A stretch of DNA of 64,000 bases from Prorocentrum cordatum (GCA_963575745.1 CAUYUJ010020147.1:12501-76500); one strand, 5' to 3'. Counted from the first letter of the stretch, positions 30,553-41,637 are shown. The notes: generated by a model from the sequence alone, not told the origin. Numbers and translations are program-made.

Positions 30553-30660
30553 GGAAAAGAGGGGAGTGATGACTAGGGGGGGGTGAATTTCATGGCGCGG
30601 GCCATGATTTTTCCTCAGATTTCATGGCGCCTCTTCTTATTTCATTACGTCCCAGGCCCC
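30553..30660 (+). repeat. Dispersed repeat DR-L, copy 1
   Basis: AAAGAGGGGAGTGATGACTA-GGGGGGGGTG then TTTCATGG-G-GGGCCATG, as at 56605-56660. A second TTTCATGGCGC follows at about 30623. A 15-base C run lies at 30697-30711. Confidence 0.65.
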
Positions 30661-30952
30661 CCCGCTGGGCCGCGCACATGCCGCCGGTCATGATTTGCCC
30701 CCCCCCCCCCCTCTTGGACACCCCCCTCTTGGCCGCTCCCGAATTTCCCTAGCCAGATGCCAGGTGCCAGAAGTCGTGCCCCGATACCAGGAGACGGGCC
30801 TTCGCTGCTCTATTGGCGGTCCTCTGTGCGGGTTGGCCCGTCGCAGGTGGGCCCCATCGTCTCTCTGGGTCTGCTCGAAGTTCGCGAGCTGCACGCGTGC
30901 TTTGCACTGGATTGCGCTGCTCAGAAGGAAAAATCCGAGGCGCGAATTTGTG

Positions 30953-31129
30953 CATGACCACCGCCTGGAGGGTCCATTTTCGGGGACCTCGGCAGGCGGT
31001 GGATATGGATAGGTTCGGGCCCCTGGGCGCCAACATGTAGCCATACCCACCGCCCGCTGGGGCACCGGGACGTCGGTTCGCCCGCTGGGGCACCAGCACG
31101 TGGTTCCCAGGCGGTGGGCATGGACAAAT
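30953..31129 (+). mobile_element. Double-hairpin repeat DH, copy 2
   Basis: CCACCGCCTGGAGGGTCCAT ... CGGCAGGCGGTGGATATGG, linker GGTTCGGGCCCCTGGGCGCC, then hairpin 2 in which CGCCCGCTGGGGCACC-GGACGT is duplicated in tandem (31050 and 31079). The tail AAATCTCCGCCTCCC follows. Confidence 0.8.
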
Positions 31130-31651
31130 CTCCGCCTCCCAAAAAAACGAGGCTGGGGAGGGCGATGCGCGGGACGTGGGCTGGCATGAGGCGGGGGGCG
31201 GGGGAGACAGGGCCAAGTGGAGGATGGCGGAGCCATGAGGACAGTGGACCCTTTTCCTGATTTGCTGTCTTTCTCTCCCATCTTCACGAGGGGAACAACC
31301 GAATCCCATGACTTGACAGGTGGCGGGGTCCTTGCTGATGCTGCTCCTCCTGGTTGCCAACAGCCGCGACTTCCCGCGACGCGCGGACCCCAATGCGGTC
31401 GAGGCTGCGGCCGTCAATAGCAGGAGGGAGGGAGAGGGAGAGTGCTTGGAGGAGGAGTGATGGTCGAGGATCGAAGCTTCAAGTTTTCAGAGGTTGGTGT
31501 GTTCTTTTGTGGGCTTCCAGGATGGGATCGTTTTCGCAACCCCCGCTGGATCCGCATCGCAATTCTGGTCAAAACGCACCCGTTGAGAGGTCCAGCGGAT
31601 CTTCGAAGGGGAGGAGGAGAAAGAAGGAATAGGTGGAGGAGATGGCAGAGA
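31130..31651. other. Unassigned sequence
   Basis: No gene or repeat partner recognised. Confidence 0.35.
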
Positions 31652-31862
31652 ATGAAGAGGAGGAGGAGGAGGAGGAGGAGGAGGAGGAGGAGGAGGAGGA
31701 GGAAGGAAGAGGAGGAGCAGGAGCAAGAGCAAGGAGGAGGAGGAGGAGGAGGAGGTGGAGAAGGAGGTGAAGGAGAAGGGACGAGTGGGAACCAGAGGGG
31801 GCGAAGGAGGGAGGAAGAGGAGGAGGAGGAGGAGGATGAGGAGGAGGAGGAGGAGGAGAAGG
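31652..31862. repeat. (GGA)n-rich microsatellite
   Basis: Interrupted GGA/GAA/GCA purine tract of about 210 bp. Confidence 0.9.
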
Positions 31863-31951
31863 AGAAGGATGAGGACGACGACGGATGTCTGGAGAGCCAG
31901 ATGGGGGGAGGGGGGACAGTGGAGGGGGAGGAGAGAAGCGAGAGGCGGGGA

Positions 31952-32054
31952 TCAAGCAGTGGCGAAGCGTCCCGGCTTGCCCATAGGCCTGCCAACACGT
32001 GTTGCAATGCGTGGTGGGCCTGCAGGGGTGCCGGGGCGGTCGGTCCCTGCTCAG
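31952..32054 (+). mobile_element. MITE family TIR43, copy B (internally deleted)
   Basis: Left TCAAGCAGTGGCGAAGCGTC matches copies C and D almost exactly. The right end GGGGCGGTCGGTCCCTGCTCA matches too. The interior is only about 20 bp, so both inverted ends survive while the AT-rich core seen in other copies is missing (103 bp in place of 233). Confidence 0.8.
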
Positions 32055-32263
32055 GGGGGAGGCAGGAGGCACAGACGGGGCGGTGACGCCGGAGGCGGCG
32101 ACCAGCGGCGGGCGAAGGGCGGGGGTGTACAGACGGCGACGACGCTGCACGCGGTGGCGCCAGGCCTGCCCGCACGGCTATGGTGAGCAGCGCGCAGGTT
32201 GGCCAGGGGGGCCCATCATCAGGTGGCAGGCAGATGCAGCGAGGGGGAGCCACGCATCAGTTA

Positions 32264-32635
32264 GTAGAGAGAGAGAGAGAGAGAAAGACCACGAAAACAC
32301 AAGAGAGGGGCAACAAAACAAAACAAAAAAAGGCCGAGAGGGAAAGAGGCAGAGACAGAGGCGGTTGGCCTGCCAGCGTGGCTGCTTTAGCGCGTAGGTC
32401 CGCAAGGGAGGCCAATACACGAGTGGCAGGTACATAGCGATAGAGAGAGAGAGCAACGAATGCATCAGTAGAGAGGGATAGAGAGAGAGAGAGAGAGAGC
32501 GAGAGAGCGAGAGAGAGAGAGAGGGAGAGAGATGACGCCAGGCCAGCCGCCGTGAGGGCGGCATGCCTCGCGAGAGCGTGCGCGAGTCCGTGGCGGGCCC
32601 TGACCCGCTGTGGCCGCGCCCTGGGGTGCGAGAGA

Positions 32636-32681
<46 letters not shown>

Positions 32682-32770
32682 GAGAGCAAGAGAGCGAGAG
32701 AGAGAGAGGCAGAGAGAGAGAGAGAGCAGGAGAGAGGGACAGAGACAGAGACAGACTCAGCGACACAGAC
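32264..32770. repeat. (GA)n microsatellite complex
   Basis: GA repeats at 32264-32290, 32441-32535 and 32628-32770 separated by unique sequence. All open frames here are Arg-Glu or Ser-Leu artefacts. Confidence 0.93.
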
Positions 32771-32860
32771 AGACAGACCGTGGTGCCCCAGGCCGGGCCC
32801 CCACCCCTCCCCGTCCCTTCTCTCCCCAGATTGTGGAAGAGGAGCATCGAGGATCGAGGA

Positions 32861-33045
32861 GGAGGAGGGGGATGAGGAGGAGGAGGAGGAGGAGGAGGAG
32901 GAGGAGGAGGAGGAGGAGGAGGAGGAGGAGGAGGAGGAGGAGGAGGCGGAGGAGGAGGAGGAGGAGGAGGAGGAGGCGGAGGAGGAGGAGGAGGAGGCGG
33001 AGGAGGAGGAGGAGGAGGAGGAGGAGGAGGAGGGAGGAGGAATGA
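32861..33045. repeat. (GGA)n microsatellite
   Basis: About 185 bp of GGA with periodic GGC variants. Confidence 0.96.
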
Positions 33046-33274
33046 GGAGGAATTGCAGGAATTACAGCCTTAGCGTAGCGAAAATAAAAAAAATCCACAG
33101 CTCAAGCCATTGCTCGAGACAGGCTACTTGCACTTGGGAAACTCGTCACGCCGAATTCGGTCGAGATACTCCTGACGAGCTTTGGAAATAGGTAACTTGC
33201 AAGCGGATCCTAATCTCCGAAGTTGGGATTGCCCTATACACCTGCAAACATTTCAATGCCATATTCCAAACGCG

Positions 33275-33342
33275 TGATGGAGGAGGAAGGAGGAGGAGGA
33301 AGGAGGAGGAGGACGGAGGACGGAGGACGGAGGAAGGAGGAG
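33275..33342. repeat. (GGA)n / GGACGGA repeat
   Basis: Short GGA tract ending in GGACGGA heptamers. Confidence 0.85.
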
Positions 33343-33833
33343 CCCCTCTCCCCCCTCAGCCGCCCCTGCCCCCGCGAGGGCAAGGCGGCCTTGGGCGCCG
33401 AGACGTGAGAGGGGGGCAGCACCAGCACGCCCGAGGAGAAGCGGGGGCCACCGCCACCGACGAGAGGACGAAACCGCTGATCAAGGAGCGAGGATTGGCG
33501 ACGGGCCCTATGTCCACACGAGATCGGCGCGCCTCGTCGCCAAGGTGAAGCGGCACTGGCGCCATGCTTCGGGGAGTGCTCTCCCCGCTCCGTCGATCGG
33601 GCGCCCACTCGCCACGTCCACGTTATGAGAGCGTGTTTGTGTACAAGCTGGGCCGTAGTGCGCGTAATGCCCCCCTCTCTCCCTCCCCCGTGACCCAGCG
33701 CCTCCACCCCCCCCCCTGTGCGTCCCCAGCATTGCCGCAGCGCGTCCAGCACCAAAGCTTGTGGTGCCGGACGCACAGGGCGAGGGAGGGGGGGCGTTAC
33801 GTGGGCCCCCCCCGCCCCCCCCATAGCGCCTGT
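33343..33833. other. Unassigned sequence
   Basis: A 318-codon minus frame spans 33234-34190 but crosses a MITE and has no motif. Not accepted as a gene. Confidence 0.4.
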
Positions 33834-34008
33834 TACAGTTAACCCGCATAGTAAGGATGGGCAACCTTCCCAAGGGTACCCTTGCATCCTTGCATTCTCG
33901 GCCTGTCCTTGGCCGCTTTCGCTGGTCTCGCCCCGCTCGAAAACTTCGAAATGGGCGTCCAAGGCCCTTGCATCCTTATCGCGCATCCTTACTGTACGGG
34001 GTGACTGT
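33834..34008 (+). mobile_element. Tc1/mariner-type MITE, copy 1
   Basis: Begins TACAGTTAACCCGCATAGTA and ends CTTACTGTACGGGGTGACTGTA (to 34008). Inverted ends agree at about 21 of 26 positions. TA flanks with CAGT...ACTG termini are the classic arrangement of Tc1/mariner superfamily elements. 175 bp, no ORF. The subterminal word GCATCCTT recurs several times. By eye about nine differences from the 61797-61972 copy. Confidence 0.88.
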
Positions 34009-34014
34009 ACCGCC

Positions 34015-34336
34015 GCCAAACACATGCTCTCGATGCCCAATCCATGGTGGCACGTGCCCAGACCGAGACGCCATCGGGGCGGGGACCATCCCCTGGGCCG
34101 TCGTGCGGTACCGAGAGGCGCTCGGGCGTCCACCGGGCATGCGGGGGCGTTGCGGTATGCCCCCCCCCCCCCCCTCCGCCCGCATAACACCCGTCATCGC
34201 CGCGACAAAAAACATGTTCTCGATGCCTTATAGTCCATGTTGGCGCCCGGACTTATACGCCATCGGGGCGGGGACCACCTCCCCTGGGGCGTCGTTTGGT
34301 ATGCCGTGCGGCACTCGGGCGTCCACCGCGCAGGGG
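34015..34336 (+). repeat. Diverged tandem duplication, unit about 190 bp
   Basis: ACATG-TCTCGATGCC, ACGCCATCGGGGCGGGGACC, CCCCTGGG-CGTCG, GGTA and CTCGGGCGTCCACCG recur in order about 190 bp apart. A 17-base C run lies between them near 34160. Confidence 0.8.
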
Positions 34337-34454
34337 TCCGACCCCCCTCCCCCCGAGCCGACTAGGTTGTCGGTGGCGGTGGTGCCCGTGTCTCCACCGA
34401 CCATCCAGGCCTCCCAGATGGGGTCGGAACAGATTCGCCATGAGGGAAGCGGGT

Positions 34455-34565
34455 CCTGAGGAAACCGGGCCCTGAGGTTTTTCGCCATTTTTGGGCTCTC
34501 GGCGCCCTCCACGGGCCTCAGGACCGTCAGAAAACGACGCAGGATGAAGTGCTCGTCCCGGGGGA
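34455..34565 (+). repeat. Dispersed repeat DR-A, copy 5 (partial)
   Basis: TTTTTCGCCATTTTTGGGCT, GGCGCCCTCCACGGGCCTCA, GAAAACGACGCAGGATGA and CTCGTCCCGGGGGAAGG follow the order of copy 1. The GTCGAC/GACGTC end is missing. Confidence 0.55.
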
Positions 34566-34724
34566 AGGCGCCAGGGTACAAGGACCCGTTTCTCAGGACC
34601 CGCTTCCCCTTGGGTCGGCCCCGCGCAGGGGGGGTAGGGTAAGAGGGAAAGGTTTCTTAGAAGCACACTTGTTTTTTAGAAGAGCCTTCCCCCCTCCACC
34701 CTCCCCCCCTTGTTCGCGCGGCCA

Positions 34725-34872
34725 GATGGGGTCGGAGGATCGCGGCGCATCGCCGACGCGGCTCAATGTGGAGCCCGATTTTCTCCACGCCGACGGCGCC
34801 GATGCAGCGCCGACGTCGCCGCCGATGCACCGCCGATGCATCGGCGATGCGGTGCGATGCTTCGGCCCCATC
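34725..34872 (+). mobile_element. GATGC-palindrome element, copy 2
   Basis: Left GATGGGGTCGGAGGATCGCG and right GCGATGCTTCGGCCCCATC are inverted over about 29 bp with several differences. Internal GTGGAGCCCGATTTTCTCC and repeated GCCGATGCA words. 148 bp. Confidence 0.72.
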
Positions 34873-34924
34873 AGCGTGGACCCCCTCTGGGATGTAAGCT
34901 GGCATCGCAAGCGGGAACGATAAT

Positions 34925-35175
34925 GGAGGATGACGATTAAAAAATGACCGGGGGTCGTGTTCACGCGGCGGCGCCCGGGTTGATGATTAGAAAAAACCGA
35001 CCTCGGGCTGGGAAACTATTTTTTTAATCGCCCCCCCCCCGCCGTCCTCGGGCGCGCGCCCCCTCCGGTGACGAAACACCGCACAGGCGAGCCCTGCTTC
35101 TGAGCGTTCCCCCCCGGTGTGGGAAACTATTTTTCTAATCGTTCCCCCCTCCTTTTTTTCTTAATCGCCATCCCA
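34925..35175. repeat. AT-rich block with repeated GGGAAACTATTTTT-TAATCG
   Basis: The word occurs at 35009-35030 and 35121-35141, with ACGATTAAAAAAT near 34932 as an inverted partial match. Base composition is markedly unlike the flanks. Confidence 0.6.
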
Positions 35176-35799
35176 CATTAATAGAAACGTCCACAGGACC
35201 GCTCTTTCAGTTCCGAGGCCCGGCAGGGCCTGGGGTGGCGGCCTGCGCGTTCGTCGAGGGCGGGCGACGGCGGGTCGAGGGTCGAGGGTTTTGCGCGCTT
35301 TTTGACGTGTCCTGCGCCCTCAGGAGGCCCCTTGTCGCCACAGCTGGGTCCGCTTCCGGATTCTGGTCATGAGCACCCTGGGCAAGCGCAGGTCGTCTGA
35401 AGTGGTTACTATTCCAGCCGTCCTGTTCCCCCTCGGGGAGGGGCTTTTAGCACTGCCCCTGGGGAGTTGCACACCCCATATCCCCCCTTCGACGGGCCGC
35501 TGACCGAGAGCAGTAAGCTTCCCTTCACCATCCCAGTCAAGACATAAAACGACGTGCACGTGGTGGCAGAATCTTGATCCTCAGCGGGCACCCCGCAATT
35601 ACGTTGCATTGGCGTTTGGTTGAGGCAGCGGGGGTGTGAGCGTATTCCTCCGCTGGGCGCCTCCACTGTTTGTTTCCAAAGCCAATGGATGCAGGCTAAT
35701 TGCGGGTGCGCACGCAATGCGCCATGATGGCCGCCCCGCCGCCACTTTGCTTGTGCTTTTGACTGGGACCGTGGTGGCGTCGCCATATTGCCCAAGGTG
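35176..35799. other. Unassigned sequence
   Basis: Contains a DR-R half-copy at 35318-35368 (CTCAGGAGGCCCCTTGTCGC-CACAGCTGGGTCCG). No gene. Confidence 0.4.
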
Positions 35800-36005
35800 T
35801 GCCATCACTTGCACTGGCGCACCTGTCGCCGCCGGCCGCACTCTTCACCTGGCGCGCTTGGAGCATGTGGGGCCCGTGGCACATCTGGCGCACCAGGGTC
35901 ACCACCAGGAGCGTCTGGCGCGCTTGGGCCCCCCTGGGTCTCTGGCGCACCTGTTGCGCGTGGCGCAACTGGCACGAGTGGCGCACCCTGCGAGCGTCGC
36001 GCAAT
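35800..36005 (+). repeat. CTGGCGCAC 9-bp-periodic repeat
   Basis: CTGGCGCAC/TGGCGCGCTTGG words recur at multiples of about 9 bp. One frame (35788-36144) therefore reads as a Gly-Ala-Pro collagen-like run, then CIECHSGWAGW. Period 9 keeps frame, so a coding origin is possible, but no domain is recognisable. Confidence 0.55.
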
Positions 36006-36954
36006 CAGCGTCTGTATCTATATCCGATGCCTGTCCAGCCGCTGGCGCCCTCTGCCTATGCTGTGTATCGAGTGCCATAGCGGCTGGGCGGGTTGGAGTG
36101 AGCGAGACAGAGTGTGGCATTCCCGTCGGAAAGTTCATCCCTAGCCCTATCCCCTAACCCTGCGCCTGAACGAGGGGGAGAGCGGTTAGACTATCCAAGT
36201 TAGCCCAGCATGGCTCCAATAGAGATGCTCAAGATGACCTGAAAGATGGTACGACTCAGTCTCAGATGGCAGATCACGAATTCTAGAATGCCGTCAAGAG
36301 GCCTCGAGAACGCCCCAAGACGGCTCCACGTGGCCAAGCATACCCCCGATGCGGCAACCTCACGCAAACATTTTTGATTCAGCGGGCGCAAGCGAGTCGA
36401 AGCAGGTGCGGGCGCCAGGCGCCGGTCGGGCTACGGGCGGGTCGCGCCGGGACCCAATTGAGGCACGGAGGAGGACGCGAGGGAGGGAAAAGAAGAGGCG
36501 GGAGCCATTCAGATCGCGAAGCCCATCGTGGGCATATGCCGTAGGAGTGCAAGGCGCAGAGGCGCGGCTGCGACAGGCAGCGCTAGGCATGAGCCGGATC
36601 GTGGCGAGGTCGATTTTGGACAGGTGAATGTGGACGGCAGGCGCCGGAGGTCCGTGGACAGGTCGGACTTGCAACGGTGCTCGCAGGCCGTGGAGAGGCA
36701 GGCGCCTGGAGGCGAAGTCCTTTGACAGGATTTGGGCGCCAGGAAGACAGGATGTCCCAGAAGGGCAAGCCCAAGGAACCCAAAGCTTACCAGGTGAGCC
36801 TCCGCACGTGAAGTCAGGGATGCTAGGCGCGGACTGTCCTGGCAGAGCGCCTGAACGCCACAGCAGCCAACAACGACCAGGGGCAGGATGGCGGGCGCCG
36901 GGAGGACAGAATTACCCCAACACGACCCCAAAGATGAATGCACGAAGCACAACT
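36006..36954. other. Unassigned sequence
   Basis: Low in microsatellites. Frames up to 158 codons overlap on both strands with no motif. Confidence 0.35.
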
Positions 36955-37395
36955 GGCCCACAGAGCCGGCAGAGGCTTCCGCCCCTCAAGAGGGGGCACC
37001 GTCCTCGTGAGAGCTGCCACTTTCTGAGGGGCCAGCGCGCCCGAGGCAGCATCCTCGTGCGGGTTGCCACTTTCCGAGGGCCGGGGCGCCCGAGGCACAG
37101 CTGACCCACAGAGCTGGCAGAGGGTTTCAGTCCCTCCAGAGGGGCACCATTCCCCGTGAGGGTCGCCACGCTCCGACGGGCCAGGGCGCCCGACCCAAAA
37201 CTGGTCCAGAGGAGCACCATCCTCGTGAGGGTTGCCACTTTCCGAGGGGCCAGGGCCCCCGCACCATAACTGGCCTACAGAGTCGGCAGAGGGCTTCAGT
37301 CCCTCCCAGAGGGGCACCATTCTCGTGAGGGTCCATTTTTCGAGGGGCCAGGCCGCCCGAACCACAACTGGCTCACAGAGCCGGCAGATGGCCGC
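36955..37395 (-). repeat. Minisatellite, unit about 110-165 bp
   Basis: CACAGAGC-GGCAGAGG begins units near 36960, 37109, 37276 and 37373, each followed by TCAGTCCCTCC, AGAGGGGCACCAT, CTCGTGAGGGT-GCCACTTTC and CGAGGGGCCAGG. Shortened units lie between. Three overlapping minus-strand frames stay open through it. Confidence 0.82.
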
Positions 37396-37523
37396 GGGAT
37401 CGAGACCGACTACGCGCCAACTCATAGATCCGGGGGCGACACCACCACGCCGCTCAGGGCTCCTTTCGGGAGTCAAGGATGACGAGGAGGTGCCGGATAC
37501 AGTTTTGAAGACAACGGCAGTAC

Positions 37524-37772
37524 GTGTCATTGTGGCCTCAAATTTCGAGCGTGGCATCGTTTCTTTCCGACGAAGGGATGACAGAGCGAAACCTGAAGAC
37601 GAAGCGCGCCGTGGCCTACGCCGCAGAAGTCACTGCGGCCCCCATCATCCGCGAGCCCGACGTCGATATCTTGATTAAGGGCCCCAATCCACCAGGTGTT
37701 TTCATCAATGTGCAAGGTCGCACACTAGCTCTTGCTTGGCACCGGCTCCGCGAAGCTGAAACGCTTGGGTAA
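37524..37772 (+). CDS. Possible coding fragment, unknown protein
   Basis: 82-codon open frame with balanced amino-acid composition, unlike repeat-derived frames: it contains TERNLKTKRAVAYAAEVTAA, PDVDILIKGPNPPGVFINV and ALAWHRLREAE. ATG 37578 is a more plausible start than the upstream GTG. It stops at 37770-37772. I do not recognise the family. Further protein-like pieces follow in other frames (37818-38042, 38076-38579, 38811-39446), which could be exons or a decayed mobile-element protein. No splice sites were established. Confidence 0.3.
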   Translation: MSLWPQISSVASFLSDEGMTERNLKTKRAVAYAAEVTAAPIIREPDVDILIKGPNPPGVFINVQGRTLALAWHRLREAETLG

Positions 37773-38075
37773 TATCCCGCGCGCGTTGATTCGGTTGCGG
37801 GTCCTGTAGGCGGTCGCTTGCTGCATAGACCGTCCGGGAACAGTCGATTGGAAGTTCCTGCTACTCGCGTAGTCCCCGCCGACATCCAACGCGATGGTGG
37901 CTGCTCAAGTGACCGGAGCACTGGGCTACGCCCAGCGAAGTTCAACCTTGGGCAACGGCCAGATGATTTCAATTTTTTTTCGAACGTGTCTAGAAGCTCG
38001 ACGCAGACATGGTTCACGCGGGCCGATCTGCTAGGCCTGTGAAAGACCAGATCTGCACCTCCAAGAGCGGCATAC

Positions 38076-39446
38076 TTGTTCGTCTTGCTCCACCGAGACG
38101 GGGGTCTTCACGACGTCCTACCGACAGGGCGCAGTGCGTCATCATGGGGCACGCCAGCATTATCACGACCAGCAGTGCGCACGCCAACGCCAACGCCCGA
38201 CACCAACGAAGACGGCGACGCGGCGATGGCCCCAGTTGACGCCAAAGAAGAGGAAGGTATCATCGACCCACCAGCACAACGACCACCAGCAGCACCACCA
38301 GCTCCACCACCAACACCACCTCCCTGGCACGAGTATTTTGTCGAGAGGGACTGCGGGGGAGGAGGGGGCTGCTTTTCCTGGGGGCGGCGCAGGGCATGCG
38401 AGCAATGCAAGCAAGCCCACGGCAGTTCCAGCCAAACGACGCACTCCCTGGAGAAGCCCGACAAGCACGACTACGTCTCTTGGTCTCCAGTACCATCAAG
38501 ACTGGAGGAGCCGAGGAGGATGACCAGACAAATGCCGACGGAGCAGCGCGTAGCGGGGTCTGGACGAGTTCAAGCATGACGTGCGCTGCCGCTGCGGCCA
38601 CAAAGACCCACTGCGCTGCATGGAAGAAGTGGAAGTCAGGGGCTTGGCAGATTGATGGTGCCCCAGGTGGCATCCCCACAAAGCAGACAGTTTGGCTGAT
38701 ATTGGTTGCGGGGCGCTACAAATTGCTCGCAGCGAAGAACCCAGCGCCGTCCAGCGCCGAGAAAACCTGGTAGAACCCCGCGTACCCAAGCCCCCTGAAG
38801 TTCACCGGCGGTGGAAGGGCTGCCTCAACCAAGGCCTCCATATTTTCGACACCGACGCCTCTGGGCATTCTCCAACAGGGACAGCGAAGGGCATGCGCGG
38901 ACTCTTCCCAGACAAGTCAGCACCATCAGCACGATCGAATATCCTGGCAGCGAGTTATTTGGTCCCGAGGATCTGGATGAGCAGGACAATCAGGAGGTTG
39001 CACCACAGCCACTCCAGGACATCCTGGGCGCAGTCTGCGACGCGCGCGTTGACTCCACGCCCCGCGCTTTCAGCCGCCTGCCAGGGCCCGCGGCCGCGGC
39101 GAAGTTCACGGGCATGTCGCGGGCAGCGCAGCCTCGCGCCAGAGCGATGGCTCCGGCGACGCGGCCCAGGCGCCGCCGTGGAGCCATCGATCGCCCGGCC
39201 GCCTCGCCCCGGCTAGATCCGCTCCCGGGGGGGGGGGGGGGGGAGATTTCAGACCTTCGGGGGCCTCGGGGCGAACCTTCGTCAAAACGACGGAGGGCGG
39301 GGGCGCGCTCATCATCTGCGAGTTCGCTGCCCAGCACTCTTGGTCTTGGCTATCAGTTGCAGACCGACGCGCGCGCTGCTGGCTTTTTTCTTGCGCGTGG
39401 AGACATGGGCGAGGCTTGGGCGGGCGCCGTTCAGCGGCTCGCCTGA
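38076..39446 (+). other. Coding-like stretch, frames unresolved
   Basis: Frame 38076-38579 includes an acidic segment (DTNEDGDAAMAPVDAKEEEG), a Pro-rich run from a CCA repeat (38268-38326) and a CEQCKQ-type Cys pair. Frame 38811-39446 includes ELFGPEDLDEQDNQEVAP. The composition is more protein-like than in neighbouring regions, but no domain was identified and stops separate the pieces. A 16-base G run at 39227-39242 interrupts the second frame with poly-Gly. Confidence 0.25.
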
Positions 39447-39917
39447 TCCCTGAGTGATGGCGCGCCGGCAGTTTCCGAAGCCGCTGAGAAGAATTCCATG
39501 ACGTTTGCAGTTTCTGTTTTCTTTGATCCCGGTCGCGCTCGCTTCGGCGCCGCCGCTTCGAACTCAAAGGCTTCGCGCGCGCGTCAATTCCGCAGCGCAG
39601 AAGTTGCGCCCGCAGATCTCCGTCAAGCGAAGCTCCGTCGCACCCATGGCGCCCTCAGCGCCGCCCCTGATCCCGAGCGCGATTGCAACGGCAGGCGCAA
39701 GACCATGATGATGATCGCGCTGCTATGCGTCTGCCTCCACATGGGGGGGGGGGGGGGCGGGCCTGCGCGCGGGCGCTCCACCGTGGAAAGCGAGCCTCGC
39801 AGTCAGGAAGGTGACAGGGGGACGCAGCGGCCCAGATCTTAGCCTTCGTCTTCGCAGTCGCCCCCCACGCTGGCCCATGACGACCGAGAGGGGCATCGAG
39901 ACCAGTCTCCTCCAGAG

Positions 39918-40709
39918 TTGCAGCTCGAAGTCGCAGCCATCGACGTCGCGAGCGCAACCGAGGCCCGCAACCACGAGGTGCTCGACGCTGTTTCGGGCAG
40001 TGGGTATTTTTTTTCCTCCGAGAGATCAAACTACCAGATGGCCGACCTCGCTGGCTGGTCAATCTCTGTAATCCCATTGGTTGGGGCGTTGCTTGCTCAG
40101 ACCCTCCGCTCATTATGCGCCGCGAAGTTCATCGAGGGAGCTCCGCGATGTTGTGGAAGCTCTCGCATGGTAGACTTGTCGTGCTCAGGGGCCCTCGCCT
40201 TCGCCGTCGCACGATGGGAATATGAATGACTCGCGCCTCGTTCATCTCGGCTTATGGCCCTACAAGTTTTGACCGCCATGGGCTTGCAACGGGCGTGCAC
40301 CGCCGATTTCGTTATCACCGAAAGGAGTGCTAGGCTGCAGCAGGCAACGCAACGTTCCCGACGGGGAAAATCTGCAAAGTGGAATTCGGAGTATTGGTCG
40401 GCAGCTACTCCAATTTTTGAGCCAGTCCTGGCCCCATCTGGCTGGGGAGAGACCGATATGCGCCAGCAGCGGGAAGCCCTATGGCGACTTCCTCCAGATC
40501 TGCATGATGCCCCCGGCCGTCTTCGCCGATGGCAACGACGCGCGGCAGAAGCTACTTTTCACCGATCCAGCAAACTTGATGAATGGCATGCGCCTGTGGC
40601 CGATTTTGACGAGGCGATGGATAATTCAAATGGTTGTGTCGGAATGGCTGGTCGGTCCTTCAGAGAGGTCCGATTGTTTGTCAGGGTGCCCCCAGAAGGT
40701 GTTCAATAA
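39918..40709 (+). pseudogene. Possible decayed coding sequence, unknown
   Basis: One frame is open for about 260 codons apart from a TGA at 40227-40229. Protein-like segments include SSERSNYQMADLAGWS before the stop and LTAMGLQRACTADFVITE, LDEWHAPVADFDEAMD after it. The flanking frame 40327-40977 is also long (216 codons), so chance openness cannot be excluded. It lies in the microsatellite-poor 36.4-42.3 kb block. Family not recognised. Confidence 0.28.
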
Positions 40710-41637
40710 CTTCATGGCCCATTGGTTGATGCCACGACGCTGTGCGTTCAGCTTCGCGGGCGCCCGCCTTCCGACATTTTTTGGACGCGTGCGGGCCCTT
40801 CGAAGAATTAGAAGTAGATGCCATGCCTACCATTGTTGGCAGTGTCTTATGTTGGCAGTGTCTCATCACGCCTGTTTCCCCGAGCTTCTGCGGGGTCGGC
40901 GCTCGCGCCCTGCGGAACCAGCGGGCGAATCGCAAACGCGTCGCGGTCACCCGCGCCAGCAGCCAATGGCGATATGACTGCGAGATGGGCGCGGACGGCT
41001 GCGAATTCGGCGTGAGCCTAGCTCATGGTTGTATCGACCACGATATTGCAGGGGCTAGCATGGCGGCGTCAGGCTTCCCGACAGCAGTTCGCATCACGCG
41101 CGCCGTTGCGCGGGCGGAAGATGCGCGCTGTAGCCTGAACAGGAAAATTGCGAGACCCATCGTCGACCCGTTCCGAGGCTTGCCACGGGCCGATTCCCCC
41201 GCACCCTCAGTCGCGATTTCTACATTGACGCCGCGGTAACCACGTGCGCCTTCGGGGCGGTCCATGGGCGATCGCTACCCGGCCGCGCCATCGCCGGAGG
41301 CCTCCGAGGACGACCTTCGCACGACGACGCAGTTCGACACGGTCATCGGCTACGCGGGGAAAGCTGGGAGGAGACAGCGCTGGCCAGACCGAGATGACCC
41401 GCCACGTGAAGTCGAACATCGGGCCTCCGCCCCGCAGGGCCGATGTCCTCGGGCATCCGTGGGCGATCGCTGCAGGGCGGCAGTGCGCCGCTGAGACGAG
41501 GGCGGCCGCGGCCCGAATCAGTTCCTCCAGGGCCACGCGAAGCTCGCGGGAGCGTTTCCTTGCGAGGCCGCATGTGGCTCCGAAGTCGCCCCGGTCCTTG
41601 ATCTCTCCGTCGCCAGGGCGGCGTGGCCGGCAGAGAC

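Noticed and set aside
33234-34190. 318-codon minus-strand frame
   Set aside because: Runs through a Tc1-type MITE and GGA repeat and has no motif.
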